Below are positions 52,035 through 60,897 of a DNA stretch of 64,000 nt, piece by piece. The DNA is from Salegentibacter sp. Its GTDB lineage: Bacteria; Bacteroidota; Bacteroidia; Flavobacteriales; Flavobacteriaceae. Within the stretch, counting starts at the first letter, position 1. Each line of letters opens with the position of its first letter. The position numbers were made by a program, and so were the translations under genes. The DNA is taken from positions 434,001-498,000 of the forward strand of contig CP051246.1 in the NCBI GenBank assembly GCA_017795085.1, in the 5' to 3' direction. The notes under the pieces were generated by a model. It saw only the letters and a list, made by a program, of their open reading frames with translations. It made no database searches and was not told the origin of the DNA.

Positions 52035-55000
52035 TTAGAATTTAAAATTTACTCCTAAACCAAGATATCTTGAAGAAGGATCCTGGATATTATTATCATC
52101 TTCCGTTTTATAATCAGGATCGGTATAAAAATCACCTTTTTTTAGAATGAACAAGTTATACCCGTTAAAGCTTAGATTTGCATCTTTAATTGTTTTACTA
52201 TTCAATAGATTGGTAAAATTATAGCTAAGTGTTACGCTTCTTAATTTTAAATAAGTTCTATCAAAAACATTGGCAAAAGTCTCGCTTTCGTCTTCAGTCA
52301 CTCTAGCGCGATAAGGATAGTTTTGTGCCCAGGTTTGCCAGCTTATTGAGCTTGTATGTTCTTCAAAAACACGAGAGTCTGAAACCACATTTCCGTTTAC
52401 ATCTCTTACTAATTCACCGCTAACAAGATTAACCCCTTCTGGAACATAAACAGGTTCCCCGGCAGCATATTCTTCATCGCGATATTGAACAGATTTTGGA
52501 TGCTTTCCGCCCCACCACATTTTTTCTACAACTTGAGACCTTAAAGAGCCGCCCCAAACCCCGTCTAGAGCAACATTTAAATTCCAGTTTTTATAGTTAA
52601 AATCATTAACGAAACCAAAGGTCCAGTCGGGATCAAAATGACCTAAATATGATAAATAGGTATCTCTTGTTGGTAGGCCTGTTGAAGCATTCAAAATTAC
52701 TTTACCATCAGGAGATTTCATCCATTCAGTTCCGTAATAACTATCAATACGATCGTTTAATGAAAGGTTTCCAAATTTATCTTCACCACTTGTAATTTCA
52801 GTAAGTTTAGTAACCATTTTAGACCAGTTTAATAAACCGGACCATTTGAAATTATCATTTTGTATCGGTTTAAACCTAAGTGAGAGTTCTATACCATTTG
52901 TGGTATATTCATTTCCGTTAATTTTCCTTGAAGAAAAGCCAGAAGCAAGTGAGATAGGCTGATCGATAATCTGATCGGTATCTACTGTATTGTAATAAGT
53001 AGCGTCCAGCGCAAGGCGATTATTTAAAAATGATGTATTGAAGCCTAACTCAAATGAGGTGGAAGTTTCTGGTTCAATATTAGGGTTAACAATATCAGAC
53101 GGATAGGTTAATTGCTGGACATTTGCAAAATTACCTGAACTATTATAATATGCAGAAAGTTCATAGGGATCCAGATCACTTGAAACCCTGGCCCACGAAC
53201 TAAATAATTTTACATATTCAATTGCTTCTGGCATTTCAAAAATATTGCTTAACAAAACACTCCCCGATAAGGATGGGTAGAAGTAAGATCGATTTTCCTT
53301 TGGTAAGGTAGAAGACCAGTCATTCCTAGCCGACATAGTCAAGAAATATGTATCTAGAAATTCTAAATCTACTGTTCCATAAACACTATTAATCGCTTTT
53401 TGCCAAAGATTATTTTCTGCTCTTACCGGCCCTGTAGAATTCCCCATATTGTAAACTCCGGAAACTGTTAACCCATCAGTGGCAGCAAATTCTTCCTGAT
53501 ATCTTCTATAAAAGGTGGAAGCTCCTGCATTTACTACTATACCAAAATCTTCAGTAATATTATTATCATAAGTCGCCAGAACATCATAATCAACATTCAG
53601 TCTTCTTTTATTCCAGGTTTGATAAGAGCCTTCTCGAGGCGCACTATAATTAAAATATGATTTAGGGCTTTGAAGATCTTCAAAATTCTGTTTTAAAACT
53701 CCCGATCCTCTTAATTGTAACCTAAAGTGTTCATCAAATTCGTAAGCTAATTTCAATTGTGCATTCATCAGATCAGAATTATATTCTTTTTGATAATGTT
53801 CCGCTCCAAACCATGGGTTATTATACCAGGCATAATTCCAGTTTGCCTGACGATAGCCTTCCAAACCCGGTACCCACTGATGATTTTTAAGGTCTTGACC
53901 ATTTACGTCTTCTCCCATCCAAATAAGTAAAGTATACATGTGACCACTTGGATTGTAACCGTAATTTGGATAATTTGGAGAGTAAACTTTATTGTAGGAA
54001 AGTTTACTTGTTAAGCTTAGCCTATCAGATAATTGTGTTAAAGATTTAAAACTTAAGCCTCCCTGCGATAAATTAGAGTTCGGAACACGATCTCTATTGT
54101 TAGAAAAGTTTCCATTAAGCCGATAATATCCTTTCTCGTTCTTCTGGCTCACCGTAAAATTTGTGCTGGAAATTATACTGGTTCTTAGGAAGTTATCTAA
54201 GTTATTATGACGTACCCATGGTAAAGCTTGTCTTGAATAACGGGAACGATCATCGTAGGGTGTTCCTGTAACACTACCATACCACGGAATGGTTTCCCCG
54301 GTTTGGTTATCTACAATAGGACTATTCCATTGTGGAATTGATAAATTTTCATCAAATTTTGGTCCCCAAATCATATCACCATCGGCAATACCTCCATCGG
54401 CTCCATCCCAAAATTCATATTGTCCGTTAGATCCATTCCCGTATTCATGCTGAGTTTCAGGAAATATTGCATATCCTGCAGACACCATTACATTTTGGGC
54501 TACTTCTATACTTAATCCATCTTCCGTTGCACCCTTTGTAGTTATTAAAATTGCTCCATTCCTTCCTCTGGAGCCGTATAAAGCGGAGGCTGAAGTTCCT
54601 TTTAAAACATTCATGGAAGCAATATTATTCTGCGGAACATCAAAGAAGTCAGTTTCTACCGGTATTCCATCAATCACCACTAAAGGGGTTTTGCCACGAA
54701 GGGAAAATGAAGGTGATTGAAACATTCCCGGGGGATTACTTACCTGAAGTCCGGCAACTTTTCCTGAAAATAAATTAGCAACATTTGGTACTGGTAAATT
54801 CTTCAGATTATCAGTTTCAATTTCCTGGGTTGCATAACCAATTTTCTTTTCGGCTTTAGTAATTCCTAATGCAGTAACTATTACCTGATCTAAAGACTCT
54901 GTGTTTACCTGTAGCGTTACTGTAAAATCATTTTGATTCTTAACCGCAACTTTTTGAGTTTTAAAACCTATATAAGAGAAAACCAGGGTATCATTTTGAG

Positions 55001-55190
55001 TTGCAGTGATTTCAAAATGTCCATTAAAATCGGTAACGGCACCTACTTGGTTGGATGTGTTTAAACTTAGATTTACTCCTCCCAGAGGAATACCATCAGA
55101 ATCGGTAACCACACCTGATATTTCCTGTTGGCTGCTCCCTGTCCAGGAAAAACTAATTAATGTAAATAGTAAAAGATAAAAATCCTTCAT
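52035..55190 (-). CDS. SusC/RagA-type TonB-dependent transporter, second system
   Basis: A 1051-residue outer-membrane protein. The signal peptide (KDFYLLLFTLISFSWTGSSQ) is followed by the carboxypeptidase-like domain (ISGVVTDSDGIPLGGVNLSL), TonB-box region ALGITKAEKKIGYATQEI, plug (FSLRGKTPLVVIDGIP, SALYGSRGRNGAILITTKG) and a barrel ending SSRYLGLGVNFKF. I take ATG 55190 as the start; an ATG 16 codons earlier would place the start upstream of the -7 promoter box at 55214-55221. It is the first gene of a minus-strand susC-susD-plc group. Confidence 0.93.
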   Translation of the reverse strand: MKDFYLLLFTLISFSWTGSSQQEISGVVTDSDGIPLGGVNLSLNTSNQVGAVTDFNGHFEITATQNDTLVFSYIGFKTQKVAVKNQNDFTVTLQVNTESLDQVIVTALGITKAEKKIGYATQEIETDNLKNLPVPNVANLFSGKVAGLQVSNPPGMFQSPSFSLRGKTPLVVIDGIPVETDFFDVPQNNIASMNVLKGTSASALYGSRGRNGAILITTKGATEDGLSIEVAQNVMVSAGYAIFPETQHEYGNGSNGQYEFWDGADGGIADGDMIWGPKFDENLSIPQWNSPIVDNQTGETIPWYGSVTGTPYDDRSRYSRQALPWVRHNNLDNFLRTSIISSTNFTVSQKNEKGYYRLNGNFSNNRDRVPNSNLSQGGLSFKSLTQLSDRLSLTSKLSYNKVYSPNYPNYGYNPSGHMYTLLIWMGEDVNGQDLKNHQWVPGLEGYRQANWNYAWYNNPWFGAEHYQKEYNSDLMNAQLKLAYEFDEHFRLQLRGSGVLKQNFEDLQSPKSYFNYSAPREGSYQTWNKRRLNVDYDVLATYDNNITEDFGIVVNAGASTFYRRYQEEFAATDGLTVSGVYNMGNSTGPVRAENNLWQKAINSVYGTVDLEFLDTYFLTMSARNDWSSTLPKENRSYFYPSLSGSVLLSNIFEMPEAIEYVKLFSSWARVSSDLDPYELSAYYNSSGNFANVQQLTYPSDIVNPNIEPETSTSFELGFNTSFLNNRLALDATYYNTVDTDQIIDQPISLASGFSSRKINGNEYTTNGIELSLRFKPIQNDNFKWSGLLNWSKMVTKLTEITSGEDKFGNLSLNDRIDSYYGTEWMKSPDGKVILNASTGLPTRDTYLSYLGHFDPDWTFGFVNDFNYKNWNLNVALDGVWGGSLRSQVVEKMWWGGKHPKSVQYRDEEYAAGEPVYVPEGVNLVSGELVRDVNGNVVSDSRVFEEHTSSISWQTWAQNYPYRARVTEDESETFANVFDRTYLKLRSVTLSYNFTNLLNSKTIKDANLSFNGYNLFILKKGDFYTDPDYKTEDDNNIQDPSSRYLGLGVNFKF

Positions 55191-55213
55191 TGATGTTTTT
55201 TTAAAATTCGCTA

Positions 55214-55221
55214 CAAACCTA
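55214..55221 (-). promoter_or_regulatory. Candidate -7 promoter box of the second susC gene
   Basis: On the minus strand TAGGTTTG matches TAnnTTTG and lies 23 bases before the ATG at 55190. Transcription would start about 15 bases before that ATG. A -33 element is not obvious. Confidence 0.5.
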
Positions 55222-55793
55222 GTGGAAGGGGCGAGCATCGCTGTTAATTATACTTAAATAGATATTTAAATATTGGTAAATACTTAAAATTAACTTCGTC
55301 GAAATAAACACCTGATTAAAAGGTGATTGAGGTGGTTTTGTGTTCTTTTTATAAATGAATTTTGTTATTTTTTTAACAATTATTTTAAATTAGTCGGTGT
55401 TTTAAATAATATTGGTTTTTATATTGAAGAGGTTTCTGCCAAAGATGAGTTTGTTAAGTATTTATTTAGGTATTATATTCCTTACCTACCGGTGAAAACC
55501 TATACGGCATTTGTGGTGTATATAAACTTTCTAATGAGGGGGCAAAATATGCAATAACACGATCCAAGTTATCATTCCAGGAAAGAATTACTATTGAGCA
55601 TTTCATTGAAGCGTTAGTTCAACTCTGTCTCTTTCGGTATCCCGAGAGCAATCAAGGTTGTGTATATAGGTAAACATTTTACCTTACTTTTTTAGTTTTT
55701 CTTTAAAACCAGGTCTTCATTTTCACACCGAAACAATTTTTTCTATTCAGGTTTTAATTTTAAAATTTATTGGTCTCAGGAATAGTTAAAACT
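55222..55793. other. Intergenic region between the second susC gene and the IS200 remnant
   Basis: About 570 AT-rich bases. A plus-strand frame of 76 codons at 55327-55557 has no convincing start or family match and I do not call it a gene. The rest shows no repeat, hairpin or RNA that I can support. Confidence 0.4.
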
Positions 55794-56326
55794 ATGCACT
55801 TTAGTGCATTTCGCTTTAGCTTCTAAAAACTTATCTTTGTTTCTATGTCAGAACAAAGATCAAGTGGACATACTGTTTCTCTTCTTATAGCTGATATAGT
55901 TTTATAGATACGCTGTATTAAAGGGGGATATTCAAAAACGTTGCCTTGAGTTGCTAATTCAAATATGCGAGGCTGAGGATATTGAAATATTGAAGGGAGT
56001 GATCTCCAAAGATCATGTTCACATGCATATAGATTATCGCTCATCTCAAAACTTCAGCGATTTGGTCAAGAAATTCAAAGGTAGAAGTTCGCGTAAGTTG
56101 CAACAAGAGTTTCCAGAATTAAAAAAGAAGTACTGGGGAAGACATTTTTGGGCTATTGGTTATGGATGTTGGAGTAGAGGAAATATTACAGATGAAATGG
56201 TTAACGAATATTTGGAACATCACAGAAAACCGAACGATAGGGGAGGCACTAATTTTATAATAGAAGAATGACCTTAGAGGTGACTTTGAGTCACCAGCGC
56301 GAAACTATGGACTTTAAGTCCATAGT
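55794..56326 (+). mobile_element. Decayed IS200-family element with hairpin ends
   Basis: The left end has ATGCACT-TT-AGTGCAT (55794-55809). The right end has GGTGACT-TTG-AGTCACC (56279-56295), perhaps a terminator of the transposase, and then ACTATGGACTT-T-AAGTCCATAGT (56304-56326). Subterminal single-strand hairpins without terminal inverted repeats are the mark of IS200/IS605 elements, which excise as single-stranded DNA. Its transposase is frameshifted, so it is probably immobile unless another copy acts on its ends. Confidence 0.75.
55845..56271 (+). pseudogene. IS200-type TnpA transposase, frameshifted
   Basis: The first frame reads MSEQRSSGHTVSLLIAD and reaches a stop; the true sequence resumes in another frame with RYAVLKGDIQKRCLELLIQ and then ICEAEDIEILKGVISKDHVHM. 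The HUH motif (HVH) and the catalytic tyrosine region (TDEMVNEYLEHH) remain in the second part. The N-terminal segment between HTV and RYAVL, usually about 15 residues of core strand (KYHIVWITK-like), is lost or altered. The combination of a frameshift and an internal loss means no full protein can be made. Confidence 0.8.
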
Positions 56327-56340
56327 GGTTCATTTTCCGA

Positions 56341-57033
56341 TTACTTTACCTTAGAAATATTTAATTTAGATTCAAATTCTGAAAAGTTATTAATAAGTTT
56401 AATAGTACCCGTATTTTTATCATCTTCATAATTAAAGTAAGTATACCCAATTTTTTCTAAATTTCCGTAAACCCTACATAATTGACTACCCGAATAATAA
56501 CAGGTACCCTTAAATTTTTTTCTGTTTGCCCTGAAAACATTATCGGTAAGTAAGAGATAGGATGAACTGGAGATAGAATTTTTAAGAAGGTTATGTGCTT
56601 CAATAACCGCTTTACCATAAAGCTTTTCAAAATTACTAATCGTATAGGTAGATAGCTCCCCAAAATGAACTATCATTTTTAAGGATAAATTGATTCTAAA
56701 ACCATTATCCAAGCTGAGTTTTTGTATTTTTTCCTTAAACCTATTTAGCATTAGCTCATATTGATTCTTAATTTCTAACGGTGATAAAACATTCTTTTTA
56801 TAAAATAGAACAGCATCTCCTTCTATTTCTGAAATTTTGAGTTGTAGAATGTTATTATCTATGATAACCTGGAGAAGTTGTTTTGTAATCTCACGACCTA
56901 CAGTAAATTCTGTTTCGTTTACAAATTTTGTAAACCCACTAATATCTGGGATTAAAATTGTTCCGCTAGAGGAATGTTCTACACCTTTAGTTTTAAATCT
57001 ATCAGCCGAAGTTTTTAATACTGGTGTTTTCAT
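56341..57033 (-). CDS. DUF2652-like protein with cyclase-type N-terminal motif
   Basis: A 230-residue cytosolic protein. IPDISGFTKFVNETEF near the N-terminus and ISEIEGDAVLFYKKN follow the pattern of class III adenylate/guanylate cyclase folds, and the whole fits the DUF2652 family. The metal-binding aspartates are partly present (IPDISG, EGDAV), but the cyclase catalytic pairs cannot be confirmed, so activity is doubtful. I start it at 57033 (MKTPVLKTS), since a longer reading adds a basic tail. It is adjacent to the IS200 remnant and stands alone. Confidence 0.72.
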   Translation of the reverse strand: MKTPVLKTSADRFKTKGVEHSSSGTILIPDISGFTKFVNETEFTVGREITKQLLQVIIDNNILQLKISEIEGDAVLFYKKNVLSPLEIKNQYELMLNRFKEKIQKLSLDNGFRINLSLKMIVHFGELSTYTISNFEKLYGKAVIEAHNLLKNSISSSSYLLLTDNVFRANRKKFKGTCYYSGSQLCRVYGNLEKIGYTYFNYEDDKNTGTIKLINNFSEFESKLNISKVK

Positions 57034-57289
57034 TTTATATTTTTTTGTCCGGTAAGATTTTTTGATTTGGTGGAATATAATGGTAGGCAATTTGTAAGTT
57101 TTTATTATTCCTACCTTGCTTTTTAAATATTTTTATAATCTCTTTATATGAAAGTTAAAACTCAGGTTTCAAGCTGTCTTAAAATTTAATTTTCTCTTTT
57201 TTATCATTGATCGAACTATACTGATTTATCATTTCATAAAAAAATAAGCGATGATGCCAATCATTGCTTCAAAGGATTGATGGTTATAG

Positions 57290-57616
57290 CTATATAATTT
57301 CTATTACATATGCCACCAGTTCGGCCATTTTACCATCGCGAAATCGCCAAACATCACAATACTCATATCGAATCACTTTACAATCTTTTCGTATTAATTT
57401 TATATTTCCGATAGCTGTAACATAATCATTATCAGCGATTAAATTTTTAACATCAAATTTTGGGGGTTCTATATAATTTTCTTTCATCCATAGGCGAACA
57501 GCTTCTTTTCCTTGTAGGCTTAGATCACCAACAAAAGTCCATTTCGTATCTTCAGTACAAAATGCTAAAAACCCCTCATGATCACCGTTTGAAATAGCTT
57601 TATTGGCTGCTATCAA
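57290..57616 (-). pseudogene. NTF2-like (SnoaL-type) protein with disrupted start
   Basis: The translation IAANKAISNGDHEGFLAFC, then TEDTKWTFVGDLSLQGKEAVRLWM and a DVWRFRDGKMAELVAYV end, is a complete NTF2-like cone fold of about 108 residues. No ATG is in frame. An ATG at 57635 is followed by GGGATAATAAG; with one G fewer it would read ATGGATAATAAG and run straight into the gene (MDNKEILIAANKA). The third G shifts the frame at codon 2. The gene is either started at TTG 57616 or is a recent pseudogene. The fold's function is not specific. Confidence 0.6.
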
Positions 57617-57728
57617 AATTTCCTTATTATCCCATAGTAAAATTGTTTTAAAATAAGATACTTCTAAATTAAATAGTCAAAGAATTATCTTAATTAATTC
57701 AAGTGCTCTTTTAAATTCATTCTAGGTA

Positions 57729-58400
57729 TTAACTCTTATCTTTTTTTATCAACGAAATAAAATCATTCTTAACACTATTACTTATAGTAACAGAATTATA
57801 AGTACAATTCTTCATCACTACCGGATCAAAACTATGTATATTTATCTTTGAAGGTTGAAATTCCTTGCATTGCAGGTGAGTAAACATATTCAAAGCTGCC
57901 TTTGACGTAGAATAGGCCGTTAAGCCGTAACAGGAGTAACAAAAATCTTCATCTTTCATCATATTCACATCACCAAGTGCACTTGTTATATTAATAATAT
58001 TCGGATACTCACTTTTTAGTAATAAAGGCTTTAAGGTTTGAATGGTTCTTATTATAGCAAAAAGGTTAATTTCGTATACCCTCCTTAGGTCATCAATATT
58101 CAATTGGTCTATCTTATGACCAAAACCATTGACGATCTCGGCATTATTTATTAGAAGATCTAGTTTTCCGAAAGATGAATTTATTTTTGTCTCTAGATCA
58201 TTTAAACTTTTCTCTGAGGTAAAATCGATTTCCACAAGCTCAAATGGATAAAAGCTACTGTTCTCTTTCGAAAGGGTTGCATAACTATCGCTACAGGCTG
58301 CAAGAATTACGTTATAATTATTCTCCGACAGTATATGGGCAAATTCTTTTCCCAAATTATTTCCAGATTCAGTAACTACGGCAACATTTTTCTCTTTCAT
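57729..58400 (-). CDS. SDR-family protein with altered cofactor motif
   Basis: A 223-residue short-chain dehydrogenase/reductase homologue. The catalytic part is normal: NITSALGD (serine), and YGLTAYSTSKAALN with the Tyr-x-x-x-Lys pair. The dinucleotide-binding glycine motif TGxxxGxG is changed to TESGNNLG, and the structural NNAG is NNAE. It may bind cofactor poorly or use another nucleotide; the rest does not look decayed. A -7 box TAATTTTG lies 23 bases upstream (58423-58430). It lies between the NTF2-like gene and an AraC regulator. Confidence 0.78.
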   Translation of the reverse strand: MKEKNVAVVTESGNNLGKEFAHILSENNYNVILAACSDSYATLSKENSSFYPFELVEIDFTSEKSLNDLETKINSSFGKLDLLINNAEIVNGFGHKIDQLNIDDLRRVYEINLFAIIRTIQTLKPLLLKSEYPNIINITSALGDVNMMKDEDFCYSCYGLTAYSTSKAALNMFTHLQCKEFQPSKINIHSFDPVVMKNCTYNSVTISNSVKNDFISLIKKDKS

Positions 58401-58422
58401 AACAATCTATTTATTTAATATA

Positions 58423-58430
58423 CAAAATTA
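58423..58430 (-). promoter_or_regulatory. Candidate -7 promoter box of the SDR gene
   Basis: On the minus strand TAATTTTG fits TAnnTTTG and is 22 bases before the SDR ATG. No clear TTTG is found at -33. Confidence 0.4.
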
Positions 58431-58480
58431 CCAAATTTGATCACCTCAATTGTATGGTGTCAAAGCTTGACAATAATATT

Positions 58481-59368
58481 TTACATTCTTCTAAATTTAT
58501 TAGGTGTTGTTCCACTCAAGTTTTTGAAAAACCTAGTAAAATGTGTAGGCTCTTGAAAATTCAATCGATAGGCGATTTCGGCTATATCTAATCCTGAATG
58601 CTTCAAAAGACTTTTACTTTCAATTAAGAGTCTTGTTTGAATAATATCCTTAGCACTTTTACCTGTAAGTCTTTTTATGGTTGTGGTCAGGTAATTTGGG
58701 GTAATGTTTAACTCCTCAGCATAATCACTCACGTTTTTCGTATCCACATACATTTTATCTACTAAGGTCTCAAATTGATTTGCGATAATCTGTGCACGGG
58801 ATAAATGATTCTCGGTCATTTTATGACGTTCATAGATCGCTTTGCAAAAAAAGAGTAGAGAACCAAGCATCCCCTCAAGCATCCGTTCCTGGTACGGATG
58901 CGGATTTTTAAAAACAGAATGCATCCTTTTTATATCTAAATTGAGCGATTCACGTTCCTCCTTTGTAAGTGCCATTACACTATTTTCCGTCATTTTTAGA
59001 AATGGGAAATCTTTTGTCAAATCGGGAAATGAATGAATCAAAAATTCTCTTCTGAACATAATATAAAAACCAGAAATCTTCTCATCCCTTACCCATGAAA
59101 TTACCTGTCCCGGCACCATAAACCAAAGAGGATGTTTTTCAAAATTTAACCAATCCGTATTTAAATTGAACTTGCTTTCTCCAATATAACTAAGCAATCC
59201 CACTTGATAAAAACCTTGTCTATAAGGAGGCATGCATCTCTTACTAGAGGGATTAATATCTTCTACAGCAAAAATATCAAAGTTTGGAATGTGACTTCTG
59301 TGTACAAAACCCGTAGCCTCATGAAGGTCATGTGGATTTTCATAAACGGGTATATCAGCATTGCTCAT
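58481..59368 (-). CDS. AraC-family transcriptional regulator
   Basis: A 295-residue regulator. The C-terminal 95 residues hold the two helix-turn-helix units: VSDYAEELNITPNYLTTTIKRLTGKSA and LDIAEIAYRLNFQEPTHFTRFFKNLSGTTPNKFR, with the conserved P and FR ending. The N-terminal half has a cupin-like effector domain pattern (YQVGLLSYIGESKFNL). It lies downstream of the efflux operon genes and upstream of the SDR gene in the same direction; it may control either. The effector is unknown. Confidence 0.88.
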   Translation of the reverse strand: MSNADIPVYENPHDLHEATGFVHRSHIPNFDIFAVEDINPSSKRCMPPYRQGFYQVGLLSYIGESKFNLNTDWLNFEKHPLWFMVPGQVISWVRDEKISGFYIMFRREFLIHSFPDLTKDFPFLKMTENSVMALTKEERESLNLDIKRMHSVFKNPHPYQERMLEGMLGSLLFFCKAIYERHKMTENHLSRAQIIANQFETLVDKMYVDTKNVSDYAEELNITPNYLTTTIKRLTGKSAKDIIQTRLLIESKSLLKHSGLDIAEIAYRLNFQEPTHFTRFFKNLSGTTPNKFRRM

Positions 59369-59426
59369 AATGTTTTAATTCTGAAAATGTTCAAAAAGTT
59401 ATGACTTTTAAATTTATTATTTACTT

Positions 59427-60896
59427 TTAATCATCAGCGAAATCGGTCGGGTTCATCACTTTTAACTTATTATTCAATTCTTTTTCTGAAATTATTTCCC
59501 AGCCTCCACCTAATGCCTTGTATATTGCAATTAATGAGGCTGCTGAGGAGATTTCACTAAGCGCTAAGGAATTCTCAGCCACAAGTAAGGCATTATCTGC
59601 ACTTAAATAGTCAATGAAATTATCCAGTCCTGCATTGAACCGCTGTCTGGCAATTTTAGCAGCTTCTGCACTAGCCATAGAAGAGGTTCGCATAATCTCT
59701 CTTCTTCTTAATTCCTGGGTGAAATTACTAAAGGAGGTTTTAATTTCTTCCAATGCTTCTAAAACTGTTTTTTCATAATGATTAAGGGCAGCCAATGTTA
59801 AGGCATCGTTTCTTTTTATTTGTTGTTTTACACGGCCTAAATTAAAAGCTGCCCAACTAATGCTGGGAAACACACTCCAGGTAAAGGATTCCTTACTTCC
59901 AAAGTTTGCAAAATCAACAGCCGAAAATCCTATTGATCCTCCAAATTGAATATTTGGATAAAGTTCCGCAACGGAAATATTGTACTGGGCAATTCTTTCC
60001 TGTACTACGGCCTCTGCAAACCTAACGTCTGGCCTACGACGTAACATTGCCTGCACATCACCAATTGCAACGGATTTTGGTAAACTTGGTAGCGGTTGTT
60101 TTTTAACAATAGAAGAATCTAATTTCCCTGGAACTTCCCCAACTAGAACACTTAGACTGTTTTTTAGAGCTTCCAATCTTGCCTCCAGTGGAGGAATACT
60201 TGCACGTGTGGTTTCTAACTGTGCAAGCGCCCTGGATACATCAAGACTATTACTAGTCCCTGCTTCAGATAGTTTAATGGTTAAATTGTAGGTTTCTTCC
60301 TGACCTTTTAAGTTCCGTCTTGCTATATCAAGTAAATATTGAGTACCCCTTAATTCCAGGTAATTATTTGCAACTTCGGCAAAGATACTGATGTATACCC
60401 CATTCATGTCTGCCAAGGCTTGTTGGTTATTAGCATAAGCTCCTTTGACCCTATTGGAAACCCTCCCAAAAATATCCGTTTCCCAAAAAGCATCAAAGCT
60501 CGCATTATAGGTATTATATGTCGGGTTTTCACCAGGAACAAATACATTTTCTCCTAATCGTGTCCTTGTATAATCTCCATTCGATGTTATTGTTGGCAGC
60601 CTATCTAATTTGTTATCCTTAAGCATAGCCCGTGATGCCTGAAAATTTGCTACTGCTGAATTTATATCCAAATTATGGTATCTTGCTTTTTCAATTAGTG
60701 TATCCAAGATAGAATCATTAAATTCCGACCACCATTCTTTAGCTATACCTGTTTTTTTAAATGCTGAATCTGCCAATTCTTGTCTTAGAAAACCCTCTTC
60801 TATTACGACAGGAGATTCTATTTCGAAATCCCTTTTTTTAATACCACAGGAAACAACAAGTAGTACTAAAAGGGCTATTAAAAAGGAATTCTTCAT
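59427..60896 (-). CDS. Outer-membrane efflux channel lipoprotein (OprM/NodT family)
   Basis: A 489-residue TolC-type protein with lipobox cysteine at 17 (LLVVSCGIKKR). The long helical hairpins are clear: WWSEFNDSILDTLIEKA, LDINSAVANFQASRAML, then SLDVSRALAQLETTRASIPPLEARL, and the second repeat RFAEAVVQERIAQYNISVAELYPNIQ. It forms the outer-membrane exit of a tripartite RND pump. The gene starts 1 base after the RND permease stop, so they are one operon; the membrane-fusion protein gene is expected to the right of the window. Confidence 0.93.
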   Translation of the reverse strand: MKNSFLIALLVLLVVSCGIKKRDFEIESPVVIEEGFLRQELADSAFKKTGIAKEWWSEFNDSILDTLIEKARYHNLDINSAVANFQASRAMLKDNKLDRLPTITSNGDYTRTRLGENVFVPGENPTYNTYNASFDAFWETDIFGRVSNRVKGAYANNQQALADMNGVYISIFAEVANNYLELRGTQYLLDIARRNLKGQEETYNLTIKLSEAGTSNSLDVSRALAQLETTRASIPPLEARLEALKNSLSVLVGEVPGKLDSSIVKKQPLPSLPKSVAIGDVQAMLRRRPDVRFAEAVVQERIAQYNISVAELYPNIQFGGSIGFSAVDFANFGSKESFTWSVFPSISWAAFNLGRVKQQIKRNDALTLAALNHYEKTVLEALEEIKTSFSNFTQELRRREIMRTSSMASAEAAKIARQRFNAGLDNFIDYLSADNALLVAENSLALSEISSAASLIAIYKALGGGWEIISEKELNNKLKVMNPTDFADD

Positions 60897-60897
60897 A

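Noticed and set aside
55327..55557. Plus-strand frame of 76 codons rich in Phe and Tyr
   Set aside because: No recognisable family and no promoter or neighbour in support; likely a chance frame in AT-rich DNA.
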